From: Azorinus chamasolen
Taxonomy: Eukaryota; Mollusca; Bivalvia; Cardiida; Solecurtidae
DNA: 64,000 bases
Direction of reading: 5' to 3'
NCBI GenBank assembly: GCA_963576725.1
Contig: OY755243.1
Span: forward strand, 76,840,106-76,904,105
Made by a program: the position numbers and the translations under genes
The notes under the pieces: generated by a model
Told to the model about the DNA's origin: nothing
The model's database searches: none
Seen by the model: the letters and a program-made list of their open reading frames with translations, nothing else
Shown: piece by piece, positions 54,120 to 63,924 of the stretch
How the letters are laid out: every line of letters starts with the position of its first letter
Numbering within the stretch: position 1 is the stretch's first letter

Positions 54120-54720
54120 TACTCATGGCCTCCATATTGCGTTGTCGAATGCAGAAATCTGCCCCTGCCCATCATTTTCCCTGGATGTCACCGTACCTGC
54201 CATTAATACAAACATTGATTTACACCAATTGAATGTAGAAAACAGGTGTACTAGTATAAATTTTGATAGCAGTGTTATCTGCACTGTCTGTCATTCAAAA
54301 TCCTCCCGCAAATTAAACCCTTTCTTACTGAATGGACAGTTTTGGTAAACAATGATAGACCATTCAACTTTGAAAAACACTTATTTCCATCTAAAGTACA
54401 AGTAAAATTAGTGTGTTTATAAATACTTGGTTTTGCAGATTAAGCTTAATCGTGTTGTGAATTGATGGTGTAATGCCGAAATGCAAAATAGGAAAGCTTC
54501 CACCACATAAGAAATATGTTCGCCGATATCATTAGTTTAATTGTCATTGAATGGTTTGGTTTAACGAATTGCATTTTCTAGTGTGATGAATGTAGTTTAT
54601 AAGAGAAAATGGTAAAAGTATTTCATCAATGAAATGATACAAAACTTGAAATTAGAATCCGTGATCACACACGTGTTGTGTATGCAAATTATACTGGAGG
54701 GATTTAACCACTAAACAGTA
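54120..54720. repeat. Segmental duplication copy B, first blocks
   Basis: CCCATCATTTTCCCTGGATG, then GTACCTGCCATTAATACAAA matches 62.04-62.10 kb; CATTCAAAATCCTCCCGCAA matches 50.37 kb; GCATTTTCTAGTGTGATGAA matches 50.84 kb. Confidence 0.6.
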
Positions 54721-55007
54721 ACTGCCATCAAACGTCAAGTAAAACGACCCATACATGTTGGCGATTAATGTGATTAATGTGATATAGGTAAACTTAGCTT
54801 AACAACTTTTTCATTTAGGATTATTTATTAGATACATACTGTTTTAGTTTGTAAAAATAAACTTGGTTTGCTTTATGGTGCAACCAATTATAAAATTATA
54901 TGATGCCAATGCAATTAAATGCAATCAATGCCATGCAATTAAAGTTAACTCTCTACAAAGCGACTTCTTTAAATTAAACATAGGTTTCTTTACAAGCAGG
55001 CGGTTAC

Positions 55008-55510
55008 TTAAAGAGGAAGTCCCTACCATGAACTCGTATTTTCAATAATATCATAAGACTTGGTATTTGTTATGCTAAATCATTATTATGAAGATTGAAC
55101 TTATATCGAAAAATGCCACTGTGAAATAAAATCAGCCGAATTCAGTAGTAGTTATAATTTTTGTTCTACAACAAAGTATTATCGGCCTTTTCCGTTCAAA
55201 TTTTCCGCGTTTTGTCGATTATCACCGGATCCGTCCATTGTCTATGTAATGTCAGCTTTTCTCGGAAGAGGTCAGAGAGACGCGAATATCGCCAACATAT
55301 ACGAAACTAAACCCACCCAACCCGAATAAAACTGAAACATCGTGGAATAAAATCGGGATCGTCGATATCAAACATATGGATGTTTTGTCATTTTCAGCGT
55401 TTATTGAATAGGTTTTCTTGCAATATACTACTTTTCAGCATATAAACAAATGAGTTTTGTATAATTTAGGTGTTTTTGAAACGCGTCGAATGGAGGGACT
55501 TCCCCTTTAA
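55008..55510. mobile_element. 503-bp inverted-repeat element, TTAAAGRGGAAGTCCCT ends
   Basis: TTAAAGAGGAAGTCCCT at left and AGGGACTTCCCCTTTAA at right. TTAA at both outer edges would fit a TTAA duplication. No internal hairpin, no transposase. Confidence 0.7.
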
Positions 55511-55899
55511 TGAACCTTAAAGGCCTTTTAACTCAAAAACTTATATTTGAACACAAAGTCATGGGCACCTTGGGATATATTTTTTGATGTTGCAAGCGTA
55601 GAACTATAGAATACCATTATTTTATTCTTTGGAAAAATGACTAGCCGAAATATATTGAATTATATATAAAAACGTTTAAAATTGTTACAGAAGAAAACCA
55701 TTCTGTCTGGACATGTATTTGCCTCAGCAGCATGTTCAGTGTATTTATTTATTTCCAATAGGCTACAAACTTTTATCAAAGGAAGAATGATTCCCAATAG
55801 AATATTAAAAATATTAGAAATATAAAAACAATTTCAGTGGCAATTTAAAATGTTTACATTTTGACTTGGGTGAATATGGAATAATATGAGGTTGGGTAC
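55511..55899. other. No recognisable feature
   Basis: AT-rich sequence between the 503-bp element and an R3 copy; nothing recognised. Confidence 0.4.
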
Positions 55900-56135
55900 C
55901 AAACAGGCCTGGTTTAAGCTCTCAGTAGCCCTGCTGAGTACTGACTGTCCCAGGGCGGTAATCCTGTTTTACCCGATAGGCGACTATGTTTTATATGGTA
56001 AATGTTTAAGTAGTTTTAAGCGTTTCATCAAGTTTTGTCTTGCAATTGACCTGTTACATGTTTGATGATGTTTGGGTGCCGTGCCCTTTCGTGCGCGGCA
56101 TTCCCTGTAGGACAATTGTTTCCCACTTTTGTAGT
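55900..56135 (-). repeat. R3 dispersed repeat
   Basis: TACTGACTGTCCCAGGGCGG is the diverged complement of the R3 end at 23.73 kb; GTTTGGGTGCCGTGCCCTTT, then CCCTGTAGGACAATTG matches 2.44-2.49 kb. Confidence 0.45.
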
Positions 56136-56154
56136 TTTACGGAATTATTATGCG

Positions 56155-57165
56155 TTTGCAAGACGCAAGAAACAGTAAAAATGAGCTTGAATCATGATTC
56201 GTACCACTTATCCCGCTGTGATAAAATAAAGTATACTCAAATTTGGAACTCCGGTGCAATTTTGACTTTTTTCATTCGGTCAAGCTTTTGAGAAATTATT
56301 GACTGAGTGTTAAACTGCTTGGATCCTGGCCCTTGTCATCTGGATCAACACTGTTGGCAAATGCGAATCACGTCGCGGAATACGGGATGTCTTAATTTGA
56401 TCAAATGACGCAAAACCCGTATTTTTGTTCTGTTTCGTTTGCATGAAAATGTCAAAATGTCATTTACCATGATATTTGTCATTTGTTTTTTAATTTTATC
56501 TAACACTATTCTCTCCTCTTGATTAAAGAATCGAGTACAGAAATGCCGAGATGTCCTCATTTCATTTTTTGGCAACCTTGCCAGTATAATGGTATTATAA
56601 TTCATCGGGTTTTGTTTTAGATTTCTTCTGAAGAAGCGAAATGAATTAAGGTTTTCGTAATATGGTATGATCAATAATATTGTTATTTTCATGATTTCTT
56701 CATCATTTGAAACAAATTAACCCTTAGCCTGCCACATATTTTTTGTCATTCTACCATCTATGAATATCAATTCCTAAGCAAAATCATATAGCATGCAGGT
56801 ATGGATTTTCCATGGCCAACAGTGCAGACCCAGATGAAAGAGCTCCTATAGGAGCTCTTTCATCTGGGTCTACACTGTTTGCAAATGCAGCAATAGTTGT
56901 GACTGGTAGGCTATGGGTTAACTGGAACTTTAAAAACAGTGTAAGAGAGATCCAGTACTTAACATCCTTTAGCCAATTAAGTTCTTTCGTATTGTATAAT
57001 GGCGGATAATTCCACTTTGAAAATTCCAAATTCAAATGGTTAACCTATTAAACACAGAACTACTCCTTCGATGCATTTTATCATTTTGGGTTCTAGGTGA
57101 AATTACAGGAACAAGTTATATCTAGTCTGCGGGGAAAATCTTGATTCAATGCTTAGCTAAACAAA
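56155..57165. repeat. Segmental duplication copy B, later blocks
   Basis: CACTTATCCCGCTGTGATAA, GGTGCAATTTTGAC and TTTCGTTTGCATGAAAATG match copy C at 63.66-63.91 kb; CTAACACTATTCTCTCC, GATTTCTTCTGAAG and CGATGCATTTTATCATTTTG match copy A. It is interrupted by T6 at 56717-56921 and a short X-like hairpin at 56311-56358. Confidence 0.7.
56717..56921. mobile_element. T6-like TTAA MITE with perfect hairpin
   Basis: TTAA at 56717 and 56918, ends CCCTTAGCCTGCCA and GGTAGGCTATGGG. The hairpin at 56815-56882 is ACAGTGCAGACCCAGATGAA, then AGAGCTCCTATAGGAGCTCT and complement, essentially perfect. Confidence 0.85.
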
Positions 57166-57450
57166 ATTCCATGTAGTTCTATGGTTTTCTTTTAGAACAA
57201 TATCATGGTAACGAATGAATTTTCCGAACAGGTTCATGGTTGAAATGCTAAATTTATAACAATAGAGTCCTTGTTTTGAAATAAAGTTAATATCTGAAGT
57301 TTTGGAATCTTGAATCCGCCAGAGTCCGATGTTATGAGCAAGCTTACGTCAGACATTATCATAAGTTCCTGATGCAAGTGTTAATTGTTGCCATCTAGAG
57401 TGTGCGATTTTTCCGGCTGTGTAAGTAGTAGTGAATGACGAATTGAGGAC

Positions 57451-57708
57451 TTAGCTTTTTACTCATGTAAGAAATAATGACATCATGACTATTAATTAGA
57501 TTTACTGTTATAATTTAAGATTAATTTGTTATGATAGCATATGGACACAGGAATTTATGAGAATGACAGAAACTGCAGGATCTGTTCTATATTTTATCAT
57601 AAGCAAACAGAGCAGACCCTGATAAGACGGATCCTAAAGGAGCCGTCTGAGTTGGCACTACTATGTTGCAAAGGCGTAGAAAAGCGTATTTATAGCATAA
57701 AGGGTTAA
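57451..57708. mobile_element. T1 MITE
   Basis: TCATGTAAGAAATAATGACA, then TCATGACTATTAATTAG on the long side; hairpin at 57603-57669 (GCAAACAGAGCAGACCCTGA, then TAAGACGGATCC) with right-arm decay; ends TTAA at 57705. Confidence 0.65.
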
Positions 57709-57834
57709 GATTAATTTTGTTGACGAGTTTTCGACCGACGGTAGCACTGCAGTAATTATGTAACTTATAATAGTTGTATACATGACATAATGAATGGAGA
57801 TTGCAATACAATGACAATAAAATATCTGATATCA

Positions 57835-58540
57835 CTGAATATAATGTTTAAACTGTCCTTCGGTTTACTTTATTATACCATCTATCATGTTATTTCTCCA
57901 TTTTGCCTCTTTGAATGTCAACAAAACCTAATATAAGATGTTTATGTTTCCATATCTTATTTCACTTGCAATTTTCTTAATTTGAAAGTCCTGTTGATCA
58001 TCGGTTATTGACTCAGGATTCTTCTGAAGATGCGAGCGTAAACACAATAGTAACTCTTCGTCTGATAAGCGACCTGATTACCATTTGCAAACAGCTTGGA
58101 CCAAGACGAGTCAACAGATTGCGGCGTCTCAGCAGCATACAAGCTTTTCAATACTCGGTTAATAATTTGCCAAATGTTTTAACAAAATGAAACTAAGAAC
58201 AGCATGTTGCAGTTTTAGAGTTTGGGCTGATATAACATCATTAGTTTCCAGCAGTCTCGGAAATAAAATTATGCTAATATCATCTTCGATAATATACCTT
58301 TTAGGCCAGAAAGTTCATGGTTATGTTTGGCTGTTTCAAAGCGAAATGTGCTTTATTTATATCGCTCTTGCTATAACGTAGAATTACGTGCAGCCCAAAT
58401 CAAAGACAGGTTTGCTTTGAAGCATAATGTCTAATAAATAATGTATCTATCTAATGAGTTTAGCTGTTCAACCACGCAATGGTCAAAGGAAGGAGGTGAA
58501 CGTTGTCATGTTTTATCATTAAACATATAAATATGTGTTA
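57835..58540. repeat. Segmental duplication copy B, end
   Basis: TCGGTTTACTTTATTATACC matches 53.92 kb and CAACCACGCAATGGTCAAAG, then GAAGGAGGTGAACG matches 53.95-53.99 kb. A decayed X hairpin (GCAAACAGCTTGGACCAAGA) sits at 58086-58150. Confidence 0.55.
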
Positions 58541-58712
58541 TGTATTCTCTAGAATAATATATAAATTCGTGGTATATCTTGTTATGACAGGGTTATTTTT
58601 CAAGCTTGTACAAATGTCTATTTAACCGAGTTAGAAAATATAATAAACGCTCAAGGCCTCCTTTCTTTATTGTTGTCACTTTAATGGAATTATAAATATC
58701 TGGGAGGCAGTG

Positions 58713-58901
58713 CAGTAAAACCGTCTAAACCGGGCTTCTTATAGAGAAGAATTTCGATACTTTTAGGCAGATGGCTGCTTAATGCAGGGGGAAATCGTGC
58801 AGTAAGCTCCTTGATCACTTTCACCATGCATTAAGCTATTATCTGTCGTAAAGACCGATATGTGTACTACATTTAACGTCCAGTTTAGAGATGTTTCACT
58901 G
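58713..58901. mobile_element. P-family MITE
   Basis: CAGTAAAACCGTCTAAACCG at left and CCAGTTTAGAGATGTTTCAC, then TG at right. Hairpin GATGGCTGCTTAATGCAGGG with a damaged apex. Confidence 0.7.
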
Positions 58902-58954
58902 TTATTGTTAAAGCAAAACTTGCAGTGGAAGCGCCAAGTGAAATTTGCCTTTAG

Positions 58955-59105
58955 AAACAGTTCGGTCCAGATGAGACGCCAAGTAACCGAGATGTTTGAC
59001 ACTTTGTCAGTGAATTCTCAAAAGCGTGTACCATGGCACTAGGTTGATATTTTCCCAAAAGTCTGCTGGAATCGGAAGTAGCCATAATTGAACAGATCCA
59101 AAGTT
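58955..59105. repeat. X hairpin, decayed, with follower
   Basis: GAAACAGTTCGGTCCAGATG, then AGACGCCAAGTAACCGAG, right arm partly deleted. CTGGAATCGGAAGTAGCCAT follows as in other X loci. Confidence 0.45.
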
Positions 59106-59254
59106 ATGCAGACATTATAAGACATACGTGCTTTTTGTAAATATGCATAAACCACGTCATCAATAGAAACTATATTAATGGTGGCAACATAAATATATCA
59201 ACATTGAAAATTGTACATATACATGTACATGTACTACTTAAATTCTGAAAGTGA

Positions 59255-59435
59255 GTGATCCTTCGAAAACAAAAATAGCAATACAAAAAGAGAAAAGTGC
59301 AGACTCGGTTTTATTGAGTCTGTTCATGAGTAGTCTGTTCATGAGTATTATTAAAAGCGCAACACTACTCACGCCCCTAGCATCGGCTTAAGCAAAACTT
59401 ATACCATCAAGCTAATGATCCCGAATGGCCAGAAA
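59255..59435 (+). repeat. R2 repeat with internal GAGTCTGTTCATGAGTAG doubling
   Basis: GTGCAGACTCGGTTTTATTG, then AGTCTGTTCATGAGTAGT twice, CGCCCCTAGCATCGGCTTAA and TGATCCCGAATGGCCAGAA. Confidence 0.7.
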
Positions 59436-59635
59436 ATCAAATGTCAATCAAATAGTGATGTTTTTTTGTTGACCTTCAGTCATTACCCAAATCCAAAAAT
59501 GATTCTTCAAAAGCAAATTCTGGTTTCAATCAACATTTCCTAGATTACAATACGTACAAGATAATTAATGAAAATTACGGAATTTGTCATTGACAGTCAC
59601 ATAGCATGGCTAGGTAGCAACACTAATTGTAATTA

Positions 59636-59838
59636 CAATAGAATCCCTCTAAACCGGACGTTAAATTCAGTATAAATATCGGTATTAGAAACAGGTGACA
59701 GCTTAATGGAGGTTGAAAATCATGCAGAAAACTCCTCTAGGAGCTTTCTGCATGACTTTCACCCTGCATTAAGCAGGCACCTGCCTAAAACTATCTAATT
59801 CTTCTTTACTATAATTCCGGTTCAGAGGGGTTTTACTA
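59636..59838. mobile_element. P-family MITE
   Basis: CAATAGAATCCCTCTAAACC at left and GGTTCAGAGGGGTTTTACTA at right. Hairpin GTGACAGCTTAATGGAGG and AATCATGCAGAAAACTCCTC, then TAGGAGC with few mismatches. Confidence 0.75.
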
Positions 59839-60014
59839 TAAAGTCTTTACCATTCATAAGCAATGAGTTTTTCTCATTTTAATGCAAACTGTTGCCAAAC
59901 AATGACATCACACAATCTTCCTATACCTTGCTGTTACAACAGTTTTTGCATCAAAACCTTAAATGTTTATTCTGTTAGCTCTTTCGCAGTTATAGGCGAA
60001 ATAATGATGGTTTT

Positions 60015-60080
60015 GCAAACAGTTTGGAGCCAGATGAGATGCCCAGTAATTCGGTACGTCATCAGGATCCAAACTGTTTG
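60015..60080. repeat. X hairpin, well preserved
   Basis: GCAAACAGTTTGGAGCCAGA and ATCAGGATCCAAACTGTTTG around GATGCCCAGTAATTCGG. Confidence 0.65.
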
Positions 60081-60104
60081 ACACTTTAATTAAGTTTTTA
60101 AACA

Positions 60105-61165
60105 GAACTTCATTCTCAGTGTTGTTATATTTTCTGGTCCTTCGGGATCATTTGTTTTCATGTTATCAGTTTTGAAAATTGAATGCTGCTTAAGCCGGTG
60201 CTAGGGGGCGTGAGTAGTGTTGCACTTTTAATTACTACTCATGAACAGACTCAATAAAACCGAGTCTGCAATTTTCTCTTTTTTCATTTCTACTTTTGCT
60301 TCCGAAGGATCACCCATTTTCAGAATATATTGAAGACGGTGCGAATTTGAAATCTGAAACAGACGATAATCTTAGAGACTGGGAGACTAATCACGATACA
60401 AACAATTTGATATTCGATATATTCCTGTTTACCCTCACCATGCTATCTTCTGCTAGTTTTGAAAATTGAATACCACTTAAGCCGGTGCTAGGGGGCATGA
60501 GTAGTGTTGTACGTTTAATTACTACTCATGAACAGACTCAATAAAACCGAGTCTGCAGTTTTCTCTTTTTGCATAGCTGCTTTTGCTTTCGAAGGATCTC
60601 CAACTTTCAGAATTTATTTACTTCACAACAGTAGGTGTCAAGTGCTTGTGTGGCGGCCGTAAAAAGTCGCCCCGTACTTAATTCTCAGTGTTGTTATATG
60701 TTCTGGTCCTTCGGGATTATTAGTTTTGATGATATTAGTTTTGAAAATTTAATACTGCTTAAGCCGGTGCTAGGTTGCGTGAGTAATGCTTCACTTTTGA
60801 TTACTACCCATGAACAGACTCAACAAAACCGGGTCTCCAGTTTTCTCGTTTTGCATTGCTGCTTTTGCTTTCGAAGGATCTCCAACTTTCAGAATGTATT
60901 TACTTCGAAGGACCAGAAAGTATAACAAATTGAGAATGAAGTACCGGGCGACTTTTTACGACCGCCACACAAGCACTTAACACCTGCTATTGTGAAGTAC
61001 ATAAATTCTGAAAGTAGGCGATCCTTTGAAAGCAAAATCAGCAATGCAAAAGAGAACATTGCAGACTCGGTTTTATCGAGTCTGTTCATGAGTAGTAATT
61101 AAAAGTACAACACTACCCAGGCCCCCTAGCATCGGCTTAAGCGGTATTCAATTTTCAAAGTCCAA
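60105..61165. repeat. R2 cluster: three direct copies then one inverted copy
   Basis: The landmark ATGAACAGACTCAATAAAAC at 60241, 60528 and 60810 (spacing 287 and 282) lies on one strand; from 60,898 the same sequence runs on the other strand (GTTTTATCGAGTCTGTTCAT at 61,069). The join at about 60,895 makes a near-palindrome of about 250-bp arms. Each unit also holds GTCGCCCGTACTT, GGTCCTTCGGG and TAAGCCGGTGCTAGG. Open frames over the cluster are not conserved between units. Confidence 0.8.
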
Positions 61166-61171
61166 GAAGGC

Positions 61172-61585
61172 GATGAGGTATGTACATCTAAACCTCATGG
61201 ACTAAACTCGTATATCAACCACGTGTGGTGAAATCCATTTTCACCGAGGACAATGCAAGATGCCTATCAGCAAAGCAATTTAAAATATTCGCTTGCTATT
61301 CACATCAATATACATACCTGTAAATAGTGAAGACCCAGATGAGACAGCTCCTGTAGGAGCTGTCTCATCAGGGTCTGCACTATGTACAAGTTGATTGTGC
61401 AACCAGGTCACTCCACAGCAGTGATTTCACAGCGAAATACTTGTACATAGTGAAGATATATGTAATTATACAAGGCATGGGTAAAGAAGGAGAAATGTAT
61501 TCTAAAATTCAGCAAGAGAAGGGTTAAAGTGATCCCCAAAGTTGTGTTGCTGTAAAAGCAATTTAATATTCGGTATGAAATTTAT
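61172..61585. repeat. Segmental duplication copy C, start, split by T3
   Basis: Matches 49,898-50,080 on both sides of the T3 insertion, which occupies the TTAA that is single in copy A. Confidence 0.8.
61280..61527. mobile_element. T3 TTAA MITE at a site with an empty paralogue
   Basis: TTAA at 61280 and 61524. Left end AATATTCGCTTGC (mutated from CCCTTCGCTTGC), right end AGCAAGAGAAGGG. Near-perfect hairpin GTAAATAGTGAAGACCCAGA, then TGAGACAGCTCCTGTAGGAG. The same site in copy A has one TTAA at 50,009. Confidence 0.9.
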
Positions 61586-61670
61586 CTGGAAAGGTAATAT
61601 TTACAAACTAGACAATGATTGGAGTTCATTAATGAAAGAAAACTTTATAATTCTATATTTTGTTATCTCC

Positions 61671-61795
61671 CGGCTACTTGTACGATCATCTTGCTACTTG
61701 TACGATCATCTTGACTTGTACGATCATCTTGCTACTTGTACGATCATCTTGCTACTTGTACGATCATCTTGCTACTTGTACGATCATCTTTTAGA
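61671..61795. repeat. 20-bp minisatellite, about six units
   Basis: TGCTACTTGTACGATCATCT repeated, one unit shortened to 17 bp. It creates much of a 143-residue open frame and so argues against that frame being a gene. Confidence 0.9.
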
Positions 61796-62098
61796 GAGGA
61801 AACATACAGAGAGGAAACGTATGTTTTGTCCACAAACGTCTCTGGTAAGTCTTGCGTTAAGCAAGATTGATTTTACTGATTGTGATAACGAGAAAGCTTC
61901 CGTTTTTCTTAAGGTAAGAACGTTGTTCAAGTCGTTAACTGATGAAACGAGCCTATCACGATATATTAGCTGATGGTGTTTATAAAGCAAACAGCTGAGG
62001 AGTATTCTGTATATAATATATCCATGGTGCACTACCTGTCCCGCTTCATCATTTCCGATCCTAAATATCACTCTACCTGTCATTAATTCAAACATTGC

Positions 62099-62335
62099 TT
62101 AACCATTTCCCTTTGACGCATCTGCAAACAGAGTAGACCCAGATCAGACGGCTCATATATGAGTCGTCTGATCAGGGTCTGCTCTGTTTGCTTATGGTGT
62201 AATATAGATCTGATTCTACAGCTTCTGACTGAGCCAAAATGTCCTGTGTTCATATACCATTATAAAAATAATCTTATTAATATTATTCATGACGTAATTA
62301 TTTCTTACATGAATATTCATCAGGGAAAGGCTTAA
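62099..62335. mobile_element. T1 TTAA MITE, very good copy
   Basis: TTAA at 62099 and 62332. The 68-nt hairpin at 62124-62191 has apex GGCTCATATATGAGTCG where most copies have CTCCTATAGGAG; the altered bases still pair. Long side ends TTTCTTACATGAATATTCAT. Confidence 0.85.
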
Positions 62336-62364
62336 CAATACGAATGCGGGACACCAGAGTACTA

Positions 62365-62440
62365 GCATTTGTTAACAGTGCAGACCAAGATCAAATAGCT
62401 GATCAAGACGTCTTATCAGGGTCAGCACTGTGTGTCATTC
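62365..62440. repeat. T6-like hairpin, decayed
   Basis: TTAACAGTGCAGACCAAGAT and GGGTCAGCACTGTGTG with a scrambled centre. Confidence 0.4.
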
Positions 62441-62538
62441 CACCTCCTTTCGCAGTTATACCATTTCATTATCCATGTGTTCTTATAGCACTTGATCTAA
62501 TCAATATCCATGATGTCATTATTTCTTACTTGAATGGA

Positions 62539-62617
62539 GTTACGTGCATTCAGCCATACAATCAAAGAGAACAAATTTTGTTTGTTCTCTTTGACTTTAT
62601 GGCTGAATGCATGTAAC
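62539..62617. repeat. 79-nt hairpin of unknown family
   Basis: Arms of 37 nt (GTTACGTGCATTCAGCCATA, then CAATCAAAGAGAACAAA) with three to four mismatches and a TTTTG loop. Preceded by a T1-like ATGATGTCATTATTTCTTAC. Confidence 0.75.
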
Positions 62618-62805
62618 AAAGATGTGACGTGTATTTGGACATGATAATCTTTGAAAAAAGATATTAGAGCTATTCAAGTATTTATGTATTATATTACCTC
62701 GCGTTTTGGAATTTTATCTTCATTGCAAACTTCCTAATTTGAATGGAATCGGCATGCATTGGCTTTACAAAGTCATCAGTTGAGATATAAACATCCTAGT
62801 ATAGT

Positions 62806-63058
62806 TTAACCCTTCTCTTGCTGAATTTTAAAATACATTTCTCCTTCTTTACCCATGTCCTGTTGTATAATTACATATATCCTCACTGTGTACAAGTATT
62901 TCGCTGTGCAATCACTGCTGTGGAGTGTACTGGTTGCACAATCATTTTGTAAATAGTGCAGACCCTGATGAGACAGCTCCTGCAGGAGGAGCTGTCTCAT
63001 CTGGGTCTTCACTATTTACAGGTAGGTATATTGACGAGATTAGCAAGCGAAGGGTTAA
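62806..63058. mobile_element. T3 TTAA MITE, complete
   Basis: TTAA at 62806 and 63055, ends CCCTTCTCTTGC and GCAAGCGAAGGG. The hairpin apex has one extra GGA (CTCCTGCAGGAGGAG), a small slippage product. Confidence 0.9.
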
Positions 63059-63239
63059 TCATTGAAAAACAGACCCAGTAGGGTCGAACTATTACAGTTA
63101 CTATTACAGTCAGAGCTATATCTATATTTTAAGACTGATCGAAGTTGTCACAAAACCATTGTGTTGGGTAGGTAAATTGTTTTTCTTCAGAAACACTTTC
63201 TGGTTTATGTTCGAGAAGCTGCAAATTCGTTACAAAGGA

Positions 63240-63452
63240 AAAACTCGCTTTGGGTAACTAAACACAGTATCCATCATCCAGTTCGTGACATACAAGAACA
63301 GTTTGTGGATGATGGATGAATTGTGAAAAACGATTCCAAATAGAATATTGATGCTTTATCCATCGGTTGAAATAGGAAAATTGACAAAAGACAAAATCAA
63401 TGGAGGTAATAATACCGAAATAAGAAGCGTTTGCTCCACATAAGAAACAGTT
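63240..63452. repeat. Segmental duplication copy C, second block
   Basis: ATCCATCATCCAGTTCGTGA, GATGATGGATGAATTGTG and TTTATCCATCGGTTGAAATA match copy A at 51.69-51.93 kb. Confidence 0.75.
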
Positions 63453-63660
63453 TTAACCCCTTCCCTCATATTTACGCCACTTGACGCCTCTGTAAAAGTC
63501 ACTTTTAGAAACCATTGTTATAAATGTATCTATTTATCACAATAATTTCAATAACATACAATTCTATAATTTTCCTTTTCTGCAGAAAATGCTCCTTTTC
63601 GGTAAATGCATTTAAAGAGGTTGGGTCTAAAATATGCCTGTGAGGGACTCTGTTGACTCT
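63453..63660. mobile_element. T2 TTAA MITE, decayed
   Basis: TTAACCCCTTCCCTCATATT start. The hairpin is reduced to AACCATTGTTATAAATG / TATCTATTTATCACAATAA after apex loss. Long side has TGCTCCTTTTCGGTAAATGC; the right TTAA is lost. Confidence 0.6.
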
Positions 63661-63920
63661 TAACACTTATCCCGCTGTAAAAAAGTAATTTCTGCTCAAA
63701 TTTAGATCTGGTGCAATTTTGACCACTTCCGAAATCATCAAACTTTTGAGAATTGTCTAATTTGGATAAATCTGTTTGCAAATGTGAGTCAAGCTTGGTA
63801 AGATAACGGGTCAGACGTTTACCTTCATCAGATGTCACAAAACATGCCTTCGTTCTGTCTCATTTCAATTGCATGAACAAATTAAAATTTCATTTATTGT
63901 GCTGTTTTTGTCATTTTGTG
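63660..63920. repeat. Segmental duplication copy C, third block
   Basis: CACTTATCCCGCTGTAAAAA, GGTGCAATTTTGACCACTT and TCTCATTTCAATTGCATGAA match copy B at 56.21-56.46 kb. Confidence 0.65.
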
Positions 63921-63924
63921 ATCA

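Noticed and set aside
56345..56692. 115-residue minus-strand open frame in copy B
   Set aside because: The matching region of copy A (about 52,260-52,480) has several stops in the same frame, so the frame is not conserved. No motif recognised.
61542..61973. 143-residue open frame
   Set aside because: A large part is the 20-bp minisatellite read in shifting frames; the flanking parts match a non-coding duplicated segment in copy A, where no frame is open.
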